From positions 1 through 6,359 of the forward strand of contig JAKCCY010000151.1 of NCBI GenBank assembly GCA_021838765.1: a DNA stretch of 6,359 bases, read 5' to 3'. Origin of the DNA: Nitrospirota bacterium. GTDB lineage: Bacteria > Nitrospirota_A > Leptospirillia > Leptospirillales > Leptospirillaceae. Both the position numbers and the translations under genes were made by a program. Positions 1 to 5,706 of the stretch are shown one piece after another (the stretch's first letter is position 1; each line of letters begins with the position of its first letter). The notes under the pieces were generated by a model that had not been told where the DNA came from, did no database searches, and saw nothing but the letters and a program-made list of their open reading frames with translations.

Positions 1-531
1 ATCTATGACGTCAGGCGCTTGTTTCGGGCTGATATAGGAGAAGTTACAGAAAATCGATATCGAGTTTGCCACCGCATCGGTGACGATAAGTGTCGGAGTG
101 ATGGGTGTTCCGCATGCAGGTATTGCCTTGATCTCACTAGCGTATGTAAGTGTTGTGCTTGTTGCATGCGGATACACAAAGACCCCGGAAGGCCCCTGAA
201 ACGGCCCTGAAATCGTTGCAACAGGGGAGATCTGAGTCGGGGCCGTCGATGGGCTTGGGTATTGGGTCAGGTCCGTTCCCGGATACAGCAACACCTGACG
301 AATTCCGTAATCCGTCACGGCAACAAAAGAGTGAGTTGCTGTTGAAGATGCATACATCGCTATTCCGGCGGAAAAATTCAAATTGTTGGCCGCTCCGGAC
401 GGAGTGTTCTGTCCGCAGCCGGCGAATCCAAAAAAGAGCGCAGACAGGGAGCTTGCCAGAAAAGGGAGTTTCGATATCTTTTCAGAGGTAAAAGAGAGGG
501 AGAACCGGATGTTATTTTGAAAAAGCTTCAT
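1..531 (-). CDS. Lipoprotein with beta-propeller-like repeats, partial (C-terminus beyond left edge)
   Basis: An open frame runs without a stop from an ATG at 531 to the left edge, giving 177 residues. The N-terminus is a long lipoprotein signal peptide: a polar n-region with Lys18 and Lys21, a hydrophobic stretch (residues 22-37, LPFLASSLSALFFGFA) and a lipobox-like FAGC with Cys39 as the predicted lipidated residue. A Ser/Thr/Pro/Asn-rich linker follows. Two segments resemble blades of NHL/YVTN propellers: VAVTDYGIRQVLLYPG (70-85) and LIVTDAVANSISIF (148-161), with a GPSGVFVYP segment (113-121) between them. The protein is therefore probably anchored in the membrane facing the periplasm; the ligand is unknown. 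Cys140 and Cys162 could form a disulfide. The ribosome site is poor (GGGGG, about 10 bases upstream), but no better start is in frame. ATA and ACA codons seem commoner than in the neighbours. The signal peptide is fairly secure; the propeller call is inference. Confidence 0.72.
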   Translation of the reverse strand, partial: MKLFQNNIRFSLSFTSEKISKLPFLASSLSALFFGFAGCGQNTPSGAANNLNFSAGIAMYASSTATHSFVAVTDYGIRQVLLYPGTDLTQYPSPSTAPTQISPVATISGPFQGPSGVFVYPHATSTTLTYASEIKAIPACGTPITPTLIVTDAVANSISIFCNFSYISPKQAPDVID

Positions 532-553
532 ATCAATGCGACAACCCCCGGGT

Positions 554-569
554 TTTGGCGACTGCCAAA
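554..569. repeat. Short perfect inverted repeat upstream of the lipoprotein start
   Basis: TTTGGC (554-559) and GCCAAA (564-569) form a perfect 6-bp inverted repeat with a 4-base spacer. It ends 22 bases upstream of the lipoprotein ATG, so it would be a small hairpin in that mRNA leader or an operator half-site pair. There is no T-tract, so it is not a terminator. At this length it could be chance. Confidence 0.3.
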
Positions 570-734
570 CGCCCAAGACAAAGATCGATTGCCTGAATCC
601 TCCCGCAAACCATGTTGACCATTGACCCAGCGCTTTCTTCCAGGGTTTCAACCTGAAGTCTTACCCAAAAAGACGACGAAACTCCATCGTCACAGAATCT
701 TCCACCACTCGATCATAAGCTCAAAACTCCCAAT

Positions 735-763
735 ACTATCGGGGATTTTCCGAGATAAGTCAA
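735..763 (-). promoter_or_regulatory. Candidate sigma70-type promoter for the lipoprotein
   Basis: Read on the minus strand, TTGACT (758-763) is followed after 17 bases by GATAGT (735-740). The -35 box matches 5 of 6 consensus bases and the -10 box 4 of 6, with ideal spacing. Transcription would begin near 728 and leave a leader of about 195 bases before the ATG at 531, which is unusually long. No better pair was seen nearer the gene. Confidence 0.35.
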
Positions 764-829
764 TTTATTTTCCGTCACGCACCATCTTCTTTCCCTTTCA
801 GGAAAAACCCCTGATTCCCCAGGAATGTC

Positions 830-858
830 TTGACGTGTTCGATCCTCCATGCTATATA
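830..858 (+). promoter_or_regulatory. Strong sigma70-type promoter of the siroheme reductase
   Basis: TTGACG (830-835) is separated by exactly 17 bases from TATATA (853-858). The -10 box is preceded by TGC (850-852), the extended -10 element. Both boxes match 5 of 6 consensus bases. Transcription would start near 865, giving an AT-rich leader of about 64 bases before the ATG at 929. A TATAAT also lies at 857-862, but at 21-base spacing from the -35 it is less likely to be the one used. Confidence 0.72.
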
Positions 859-865
859 TAATATA

Positions 866-880
866 TTAGTAACTTATTAA
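866..880. promoter_or_regulatory. Imperfect palindrome at the reductase transcription start (possible operator)
   Basis: TTAGTAACTTATTAA is a 15-base palindrome centred on 873 in which six of the seven half-site positions pair (G869 against T877 is the exception). It sits just downstream of the -10 box and would cover the predicted start of transcription, where a repressor would block initiation. It does not match the FNR (TTGAT-N4-ATCAA) or CRP (TGTGA-N6-TCACA) pattern. Such AT-rich sequence yields palindromes easily, so this is tentative. Confidence 0.28.
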
Positions 881-928
881 ACATTTATTTTGGTGATTCA
901 ATTCAACGATAAAATGAGGATGTCGAAT

Positions 929-2608
929 ATGTCCAAAGATCCCGCAGTCAAATCCGCCGCAAGAATCAAGGCCGATGCCCATGAGGAGTCCAAGGCGATT
1001 GTGAATCCGTGGACCCAGCTTGAAGAGATCTGCGATATGGCCCGGTCCGGATATGATGCTTTTCCGCCCGAGGTTTTAAACCTCAGGCTCAGATGGTGGG
1101 GCGTTTATCCCCAGGGGGATGGAGCAGGGAAGGCGGGGGGGAGTGTTCCGTTCTTTATGCTCAGAACCCGTATTGCCGGCGGGATCCTCAAAGCTGCGGC
1201 TCTCAGGCAGATGGCTTATATCTCCGAGCGGTACGCCAAAAGTACCGCCGACATCACGGTTCGCCAGAATATCCAGTTCCACTGGGTTACGCCCTCGGAT
1301 CTTCCTGAGATATTCCGCCTGTTGGGAGAGGTCGGGATTGATTCGATGGGGGCCTGTGGCGATGTGACGAGAAACATCACCGGATGCCCTGTCTCGGACC
1401 TTTCCGGCGATCCGTTGGCCCAGCGCCACAGAAATCTTCTGGAAGAGGCCAATGCCGCGTTGAAGGGGCATCCCGACTTCTGGAACCTCCCCAGAAAGTT
1501 CAAGATCACGATCGCCTCCTGCAAGAGCCAGTGTTCTCTTCCGGAGATCAATGATGTCGGGATTGTTCCGGTCACACACCCCGTTCATGGAGACGGATAT
1601 GCCATACGGGTGGCCGGTGGACTTTCGACCCGGCCACACTTTTCCGTTCCCCTTCATTTTTTCTTCAGGTACGAGGAAGTGATCCCTGTTCTCAGGGGTG
1701 TTGCCTCCCTGTTCCGCGATCGTTCCGAGCTTCGCGAAAACAGGGACCGTGCCCGTCTGAAATTTCTTTTCCTGGAACATGGTTGGGACAGAAGCCGCTT
1801 TGAAGAGGCTCTTTTGCCCTATCTCAGTTTTTCGCCGGTTGTCTGGGAGCCATCGGGGATTGAGGTCGAAGGCTTCAAATCCGCCAGGGACCATATCGGG
1901 GTCCATCAGGTCCCCGATGGCTCAGGTCGTTACTACATCGGCCTTTCGATCAATCAGGGCGCACTTTCTCCAGAAGTGATGCGCGGATTGGCCGATCTCT
2001 CGGAGTCTCTGGGAAACGGGGAGATCCGCCTGACTTCCATGCAGAACCTGATCCTGACAGGCGTAGAGGAAAAAAATCTCTCCCTGGTTCTTGAAAAAAT
2101 TGCGCTTCTTGGTCTCAATGCCTCTGACGGATCCTTTCTTTCGAGAACGGTTTCCTGCACGGGAAATGTATTCTGCCGTCTCGCTCTTGTTGAAACCAAG
2201 GAGTTTTCACGTGAGCTCGCCAGCACCCTTCATGAGCGTTTTGGGGAGCTCTCGAACCCCCTCAACCTTCATGTGACGGCCTGTCCGAATGATTGTGGCC
2301 AGCAGCGCATTTCCGAGATCGGACTCCAGGGTGTCTCGATCAAGAATGAGGAAGGCGCGCCTGTCGACGGGTACGAGCTTTTTCTGGGAGGACAGACCGG
2401 GAGCAGAAAGTCCTTCAACCAGCGGACAGGTGTCCGGCTATCCGGAGAGCAGGTCGCTCCTGTCCTGACTAAAATTGTTGATGCCTATCTCTCGGAGAAG
2501 GTGTCCGATCAGGATTTTCGGGATTTCATCGAAATCAAGGGAATGGACTGGGTCAGGGAGATCTCGGGGGTGAAGCGAAAGAAGGAAGGGCTCAAGGTTG
2601 GTGAGTAG
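929..2608 (+). CDS. Ferredoxin-dependent siroheme [4Fe-4S] reductase, probably assimilatory sulfite reductase (nitrite reductase possible)
   Basis: Cytoplasmic enzyme of the nitrite/sulfite reductase family, which carries out six-electron reduction of sulfite to sulfide or nitrite to ammonia using ferredoxin. Its 559 residues match the family length, with two pseudo-symmetric halves. The siroheme/[4Fe-4S] ligands are Cys410 and Cys416 (CX5C) and Cys452 and Cys456 (CPNDC). Likely anion- and siroheme-binding residues are Arg79, Arg112 (TVRQNIQFHW), Arg148 (TRN), Lys190 and Lys192 (RKFK). Tyr60 (WWGVYPQ) and Cys143 (ACGD) align by eye with the crosslinked Tyr69-Cys161 pair of Mycobacterium tuberculosis NirA, a sulfite reductase, whereas plant nitrite reductases lack the pair. 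This favours sulfite, but context does not settle the substrate. The ATG at 929 is chosen because GAGGA (916-920) lies 8 bases ahead; starts at 890, 893, 914 and 920 lack a good site. The N-half also has unusual cysteines (153, 198, 202). The 3' end overlaps a minus-strand gene. Confidence 0.93.
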   Translation: MSKDPAVKSAARIKADAHEESKAIVNPWTQLEEICDMARSGYDAFPPEVLNLRLRWWGVYPQGDGAGKAGGSVPFFMLRTRIAGGILKAAALRQMAYISERYAKSTADITVRQNIQFHWVTPSDLPEIFRLLGEVGIDSMGACGDVTRNITGCPVSDLSGDPLAQRHRNLLEEANAALKGHPDFWNLPRKFKITIASCKSQCSLPEINDVGIVPVTHPVHGDGYAIRVAGGLSTRPHFSVPLHFFFRYEEVIPVLRGVASLFRDRSELRENRDRARLKFLFLEHGWDRSRFEEALLPYLSFSPVVWEPSGIEVEGFKSARDHIGVHQVPDGSGRYYIGLSINQGALSPEVMRGLADLSESLGNGEIRLTSMQNLILTGVEEKNLSLVLEKIALLGLNASDGSFLSRTVSCTGNVFCRLALVETKEFSRELASTLHERFGELSNPLNLHVTACPNDCGQQRISEIGLQGVSIKNEEGAPVDGYELFLGGQTGSRKSFNQRTGVRLSGEQVAPVLTKIVDAYLSEKVSDQDFRDFIEIKGMDWVREISGVKRKKEGLKVGE

Positions 2609-2825
2609 CCCAGTAGAGGACGAAGTAGTAAATTCCGATGAGAAGGATCAGGAGTCCTGCCCGCCCGTATTTTCCCAGGGCGCTGCCATAGAAAGAGGCC
2701 AGAAAGGCGAGGCTCAGAAAAAGAAGGAGGAGCCTGAGATCGAAGTGGGCAAACCACGGCGTAACGGGCTTTGCTGAAACTGCCGGGGAGACGTTTGGCA
2801 GAGTGGGGTTGTTTGTTGTTGTAAT
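2592..2825 (-). CDS. Small two-helix membrane protein, apparent ATT start
   Basis: I do not recognise this 77-residue protein. It has a hydrophilic Thr/Asn/Pro-rich N-terminus (residues 1-23), a membrane helix at about 30-50 (Leu-rich, LLLLFLSLAFLASF), a short basic loop with Lys52 and Arg55, and a second helix at about 56-73 (GLLILLIGIYYFVLYW). Its codon choice resembles the neighbouring genes. No ATG, GTG or TTG occurs in frame between the preceding stop near 2960 and the first helix. The best start is ATT at 2823-2825, preceded by GGAG (2832-2835) at 6-base spacing, giving an N-terminus read as MTTTNNPTL. The last 17 bases overlap the 3' end of the siroheme reductase on the other strand. 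It follows the desaturase in the same direction, with a hairpin between them. The 44-residue protein at 5551-5685 has NPTL at the same residues and a similar GIYY helix. Function unknown; a small accessory subunit of a membrane complex is a guess. Confidence 0.6.
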   Translation of the reverse strand: MTTTNNPTLPNVSPAVSAKPVTPWFAHFDLRLLLLFLSLAFLASFYGSALGKYGRAGLLILLIGIYYFVLYWATHQP

Positions 2826-2852
2826 CGGACTCTCCGGGTTGTCAGGACAAAG

Positions 2853-2889
2853 AAAAGGGAAGGAACTGTTTTGTCGTTCCCTCCCTTTT
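2853..2889 (-). terminator. Hairpin terminator or attenuator downstream of the desaturase
   Basis: The arms 2853-2866 and 2876-2889 form a 14-bp stem with one mismatch (A2861 against C2881) and a 9-base loop. Read on the minus strand the structure runs into TTTTCTTT, a usable T-tract, so it would end the desaturase transcript. On the plus strand CCCTTTTT also ends in T, so it may work in both directions and stop reductase read-through. It lies only 17 bases ahead of the ribosome site of the small membrane gene, so it could instead attenuate that gene. Confidence 0.7.
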
Positions 2890-2943
2890 TCCGATTTCCT
2901 GTTATGAAGCGGTATGCCCCGACCTGTCGGAAAAACCTTCCCG

Positions 2944-3801
2944 TCAGGTGGCGTAAGTGATTTTCAGATTCAGCCGTTCCCGAATTTTATGGGCCATTTT
3001 CAAAACGGCCGGAGCGGCCGGAATGTTTTCTTTCTGGGCGAGTTTCTCGAGGAGCGAGACAAGGATGGACTGCGGGGCATTGCGGTCATATCCCGGAGCT
3101 TCCCTGGCCATTTTGATCGCCCGTCTTCTGTAGTCCTTCATGGTGTTGTGAAGAGGCATCTTGTAGTTGAATACAACTTCCTCGATCTGGGGAAGGACAT
3201 CCTCGCCAAAGGTCCTGATAAAGGTTTCGACCATCTGCGCAAAGAAGGCATAGTGTCTCGCCTCATCCTTTGAGAGAAAGCCCAGAAGCTTCAGGAGGAC
3301 CGGCTCGGTCACCCCCTTGGCCAGAGACTGGTAATACATCTGTGTGGCCTTTTCCTGAAGAAGGGTATAGGTGAAGACCTGCACCGGCTCGGAAAATCCG
3401 ATGGAAAAGTCCTTCAGGTTTTCCTGGATCATCTGGACTTCCAGTGCTTCTTCGGAAGGTTCGATACCCGAGTTGATCTGGTAAAGGGCCAATGCCTGGG
3501 CATGCCTGTCCTCTTCAAGCCCCCACCTGACGGTGAAGTGAAAAAGCTCCCTGTTATGGATGGCCGCTTCCTGATTCGGGGCGGTTTCAATGGGAAAGAG
3601 TTTCTGATACTCCTGAAAATAGCCAGGGAGATGGTCTTCCACGATGGTTACAAAGGAGACAGCCCCTTTTTGCCCTTCGGTCAAAAGATCCGGACGGTGA
3701 GCGTCCCACGGAAGATCCCTGAACCTGTTCCAGTTCGAATCATCGGCTATCTGATTGAAGCCCCTGACAACATTTCTCAGTTCTGAAATAGGTAGATGCA
3801 C
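2944..3801 (-). CDS. Soluble diiron acyl-ACP desaturase (stearoyl-ACP desaturase/DesA-like)
   Basis: Inserts a double bond into an ACP-bound saturated acyl chain using O2 and electrons from ferredoxin; a cytoplasmic four-helix-bundle enzyme (fatty acid desaturase type 2 family). Counting from the GTG at 3801 (285 residues), all six diiron ligands are visible: Glu55 (VEDHLPGY), Glu97 and His100 (EEDRH), Glu150 (TLLQEKAT), Glu180 and His183 (KDEARH). These align with the Glu105, Glu143/His146, Glu196 and Glu229/His232 pattern of the plant enzyme. The length is close to mycobacterial DesA2 and shorter than the plant proteins. The GTG is preferred because AAGGG precedes it by 5 bases and the N-terminus then begins just before the conserved-looking NWNRFRDLPWD segment. 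An ATG at 3879 is in frame but has a weak site, and the frame reaches 4071, inside glgA. Chain length and double-bond position cannot be read from the sequence. The gene is divergent from glgA and ends before a hairpin. Confidence 0.9.
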   Translation of the reverse strand: MHLPISELRNVVRGFNQIADDSNWNRFRDLPWDAHRPDLLTEGQKGAVSFVTIVEDHLPGYFQEYQKLFPIETAPNQEAAIHNRELFHFTVRWGLEEDRHAQALALYQINSGIEPSEEALEVQMIQENLKDFSIGFSEPVQVFTYTLLQEKATQMYYQSLAKGVTEPVLLKLLGFLSKDEARHYAFFAQMVETFIRTFGEDVLPQIEEVVFNYKMPLHNTMKDYRRRAIKMAREAPGYDRNAPQSILVSLLEKLAQKENIPAAPAVLKMAHKIRERLNLKITYAT

Positions 3802-3894
3802 AACATCCCTTTCTGAACGTAAGCAAGGCCAATACCTCGGCCTGATGTTCCTTTTTTTAATCCCACCACTTGCGAACATGACCCATTTGGCTCC

Positions 3895-3902
3895 ACTATA
3901 AT
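3895..3902. promoter_or_regulatory. Perfect TATAAT -10 box, possibly shared by divergent promoters
   Basis: The plus strand has TATAAT at 3897-3902, an exact -10 consensus. The best -35 is weak (CGAACA at 3873-3878, 18-base spacing). Transcription toward glgA would begin near 3909 with a leader of about 100 bases. The same bases read TATAGT on the minus strand (3895-3900), 5 of 6 to consensus, and could start the desaturase mRNA near 3888, again without a good -35. Weak -35 boxes suggest either an activator or that only one direction is real. Confidence 0.45.
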
Positions 3903-4009
3903 CCTGTCTGTCGAAAATATCCACTCCCCGCAAAATGGTGTGCGCCGGATGGCAGGTTCCGTTTTCGGGTTTTGGGAAATAGTGTTCATATTGAAACAAG
4001 TTGGAGATG

Positions 4010-5590
4010 ATGAATAATAAACAGTCTTTGAATTCCCGGAAACGTGGTCGGATCGTTCCGTTTCTCGACACTCCGGGTTCCCTTCTTTTTTTAACCTCCG
4101 AGATTTCTCCCTTTATGAAGACAGGTGGCCTGGGCGACTATTCCCAGGCGCTTCCTCCGGCACTTCTGCGAGCGATGGAGGATGGCGGGGAGGTCAGGGT
4201 TTTCTGTCCAGGTTTTGGGGGGGCGGACAAGGACCCAAGACTTGTCCGCGCGGGAGGCCCCCTGAAATTTGAGACCCCCTGGGGAGAAAAAACACTCAGG
4301 GTCCTGAGGTCGGGGAAGAAGGGGGATGCGGGAGATTCCCAGCCTTCTCCTGTCATCGACTTTCTCCTTGTCGATGACCTTTTTGACCGTAAAGGCCTCT
4401 ATGGGGAGTCAGGGCAGGATTATCCCGACAACTTCATCCGCTATTTCTCCTGGTCACTTGCGGTCTTTGCCTGGATGCGGGAGACCGGGTTTATTCCGGA
4501 TGTTGTGCACGGAAATGACTGGCAGACGGGAATGTTTTTCCCTCTTTTAAGACTCAGGTCGATGGAGGATCCTTCGCTTTCCTCTATCAGGACAGTCTTT
4601 ACGATTCATAACCTTGCCTTCAAGGGACTTTTTCCTTTCGAACTCTTTTCTCTGACAGGTTTTCCTGACTCATGGGGCGGTTTTGACGGTCTTGAGTATT
4701 ACGGCGACCTCTCAATGATCAAGGGAGGGATTGTTTTTTCCGATTATGTCACGACGGTGAGCCCGACTTACCGAAACGAGGTTCTCTCCGAACCGCTGGG
4801 CGCCGGACTTTCGGGGGCCTTGAAATATCGGGGAGAGCGTTTTCTTGGGATCCTGAACGGGATCGACAATGATATCTGGAACCCCTCGACGGATCCGATG
4901 ATCGAGGTTCCTTTTTCAAGTGCAGAACATTCCGGTAAGGATCTGGACCGAAAATGTCTTCAGGGAAAGGGGAGGTTCGTTCTCCCTGATGCGCCTGTCA
5001 TCGGGTGTGTGACAAGAATGACTCCGCAAAAGGGAATCGACCTTTTGCTTGCAGGCATCGAGGAATGGTTTTCAAGGAAAGGAAGTCCTTTTTCCTTTTT
5101 TCTTCTGGGAACGGGCGATCCTGTCCTTGAGAAAAAAGCGCGGGAGCTTGAGTCGAAATACAGTGGAATGGTCAGGGCGGTGATAGGCTTTGATGAACCT
5201 CTTTCTCACCAGATTTATGCGGGATCCGATTTTTTCATAATGCCGTCACGCTATGAACCATGCGGTCTGGCACAGATGTACGCCATGCGCTATGGATCAG
5301 TCCCTCTGGTTTTTCCCACAGGCGGGCTCAGGGATACTGTCAGCGACGGGGTGGATGGTCTCTGGATGTCGGCTCTTTCCGTTGAGGGAGTCACCGACAT
5401 CCTGGATCGTGCATTGAAGATCTACCGGGATAAAAAGGCCTTCCTCCCGCTGAGAAGACATGCGATGGAAAAGAACAACAGCTGGGAAGAGAGGACAGGG
5501 GAATACCTCAGGCTCTACAAGGGGCTTCCTTCTTCTGTTCCGGGATCAGGTCAGGATTTGTTGATGGCCCGGATGGCCTTGAAAATGTAA
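4010..5590 (+). CDS. glgA: Glycogen synthase (ADP-glucose type, GT5 family)
   Basis: Transfers glucose from ADP-glucose to the non-reducing end of an alpha-1,4-glucan in glycogen synthesis; cytoplasmic. Its 526 residues have the two-Rossmann GT-B layout. The N-domain has the sugar-nucleotide loop KTGGLGD (37-43), HGNDWQTG with Asp170, and TIHNLAFKG with His200. The linker has TTVSPTY (248-254) and GILNGIDNDIWNP (280-292). The C-domain has RMTPQKG with Arg336 and Lys341, and the catalytic EPCGLAQMYAMRYG (416-429) with Glu416 equivalent to Glu377 of the E. coli enzyme, followed by PTGGLRDTV (436-444). About 25 extra residues, polar and basic, precede the usual N-terminus. The start is uncertain: GGAG at 4003-4006 directly abuts the ATG at 4007 and sits 3 bases from the ATG at 4010; a TTG at 4001 lacks a site. 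The last 40 bases overlap a minus-strand small gene. No glgB, glgC or glgP is in the window. Confidence 0.95.
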   Translation: MNNKQSLNSRKRGRIVPFLDTPGSLLFLTSEISPFMKTGGLGDYSQALPPALLRAMEDGGEVRVFCPGFGGADKDPRLVRAGGPLKFETPWGEKTLRVLRSGKKGDAGDSQPSPVIDFLLVDDLFDRKGLYGESGQDYPDNFIRYFSWSLAVFAWMRETGFIPDVVHGNDWQTGMFFPLLRLRSMEDPSLSSIRTVFTIHNLAFKGLFPFELFSLTGFPDSWGGFDGLEYYGDLSMIKGGIVFSDYVTTVSPTYRNEVLSEPLGAGLSGALKYRGERFLGILNGIDNDIWNPSTDPMIEVPFSSAEHSGKDLDRKCLQGKGRFVLPDAPVIGCVTRMTPQKGIDLLLAGIEEWFSRKGSPFSFFLLGTGDPVLEKKARELESKYSGMVRAVIGFDEPLSHQIYAGSDFFIMPSRYEPCGLAQMYAMRYGSVPLVFPTGGLRDTVSDGVDGLWMSALSVEGVTDILDRALKIYRDKKAFLPLRRHAMEKNNSWEERTGEYLRLYKGLPSSVPGSGQDLLMARMALKM

Positions 5591-5685
5591 TAGATCCCCA
5601 TGCTGATTCCGATGACGACCCCCGCCACGATGATATAGTCAGTTGGTCCCCATTGGGAAAGTGTCGGGTTTGTGTAAGGCTGCAT
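5551..5685 (-). CDS. Small single-helix membrane protein (44 residues)
   Basis: An ATG at 5685 with GGAG (5693-5696) at a 7-base spacing opens a 44-residue frame. The N-terminal 16 residues are polar (MQPYTNPTLSQWGPTD). One membrane helix follows at about 17-35 (YIIVAGVVIGISMGIYYIF), then a short basic tail with Lys36, Arg39 and Lys43. The charges favour an N-out, C-in orientation. It starts 21 bases after the stop of the Crp/Fnr-type gene and is probably cotranscribed with it. Its last 40 bases lie opposite the 3' end of glgA. I do not recognise the family. NPTL at residues 6-9 and the GIYY motif recur in the two-helix protein at 2592-2825. The clean ribosome site, helix and tail make chance unlikely, but the function is unknown; a small subunit of a membrane complex is only a guess. 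Confidence 0.68.
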   Translation of the reverse strand: MQPYTNPTLSQWGPTDYIIVAGVVIGISMGIYYIFKAIRAINKS

Positions 5686-5706
5686 GGTCTGTCTCCGTTA
5701 GTGTGT

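Larger units (their letters stand above)
532..928. other. Divergent intergenic control region
   Basis: About 400 bases lie between the minus-strand lipoprotein and the plus-strand siroheme reductase. I see no convincing gene here; a possible 79-codon plus-strand frame (622-861) lacks a ribosome site and contains the reductase promoter. The region holds a strong plus-strand promoter (830-858), a weaker minus-strand promoter candidate (735-763), a tandem 7-mer (615-628), a short perfect inverted repeat (554-569) and an AT-rich leader with an imperfect palindrome (866-880). Confidence 0.6.

Noticed and set aside
690..716. Minus-strand mini-frame reading M-I-E-W-W-K-I-L, resembling a tryptophan leader peptide
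   Set aside because: The predicted transcription start (about 728) leaves no ribosome site in the mRNA, no attenuator stems follow, and the downstream gene is a lipoprotein rather than tryptophan synthesis.
622..861. 79-codon plus-strand frame ahead of the siroheme reductase
   Set aside because: TTG start without a ribosome site, no recognisable domain, and it contains the reductase promoter elements.
890..928. Longer start of the siroheme reductase at TTG 890 (or GTG 893, ATG 914, ATG 920)
   Set aside because: None has a good upstream ribosome site, while GAGGA at 916-920 is well placed for the ATG at 929.
1076..1906. 276-codon open frame on the minus strand inside the siroheme reductase
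   Set aside because: It lies wholly antisense to a gene with clear family motifs, has no recognisable domain, and its composition fits a mirror of the sense codons.
2909..2951. Imperfect hairpin at the desaturase stop codon
   Set aside because: An 8-bp stem with a mismatch and no following T-tract; the hairpin at 2853-2889 is a much better terminator.
2914..3273. 119-codon plus-strand frame opposite the desaturase C-terminus
   Set aside because: Antisense to well-conserved diiron-ligand helices and without any recognisable domain of its own.
3777..3989. 70-codon minus-strand frame in the desaturase-glgA gap
   Set aside because: No good ribosome site or recognisable domain, and it overlaps the promoter and the desaturase N-terminus.
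3802..4071. N-terminal extension of the desaturase up to ATG 4071
   Set aside because: It would cross the divergent promoter and the start of glgA, and the extra residues do not resemble the family; GTG 3801 has a better ribosome site.
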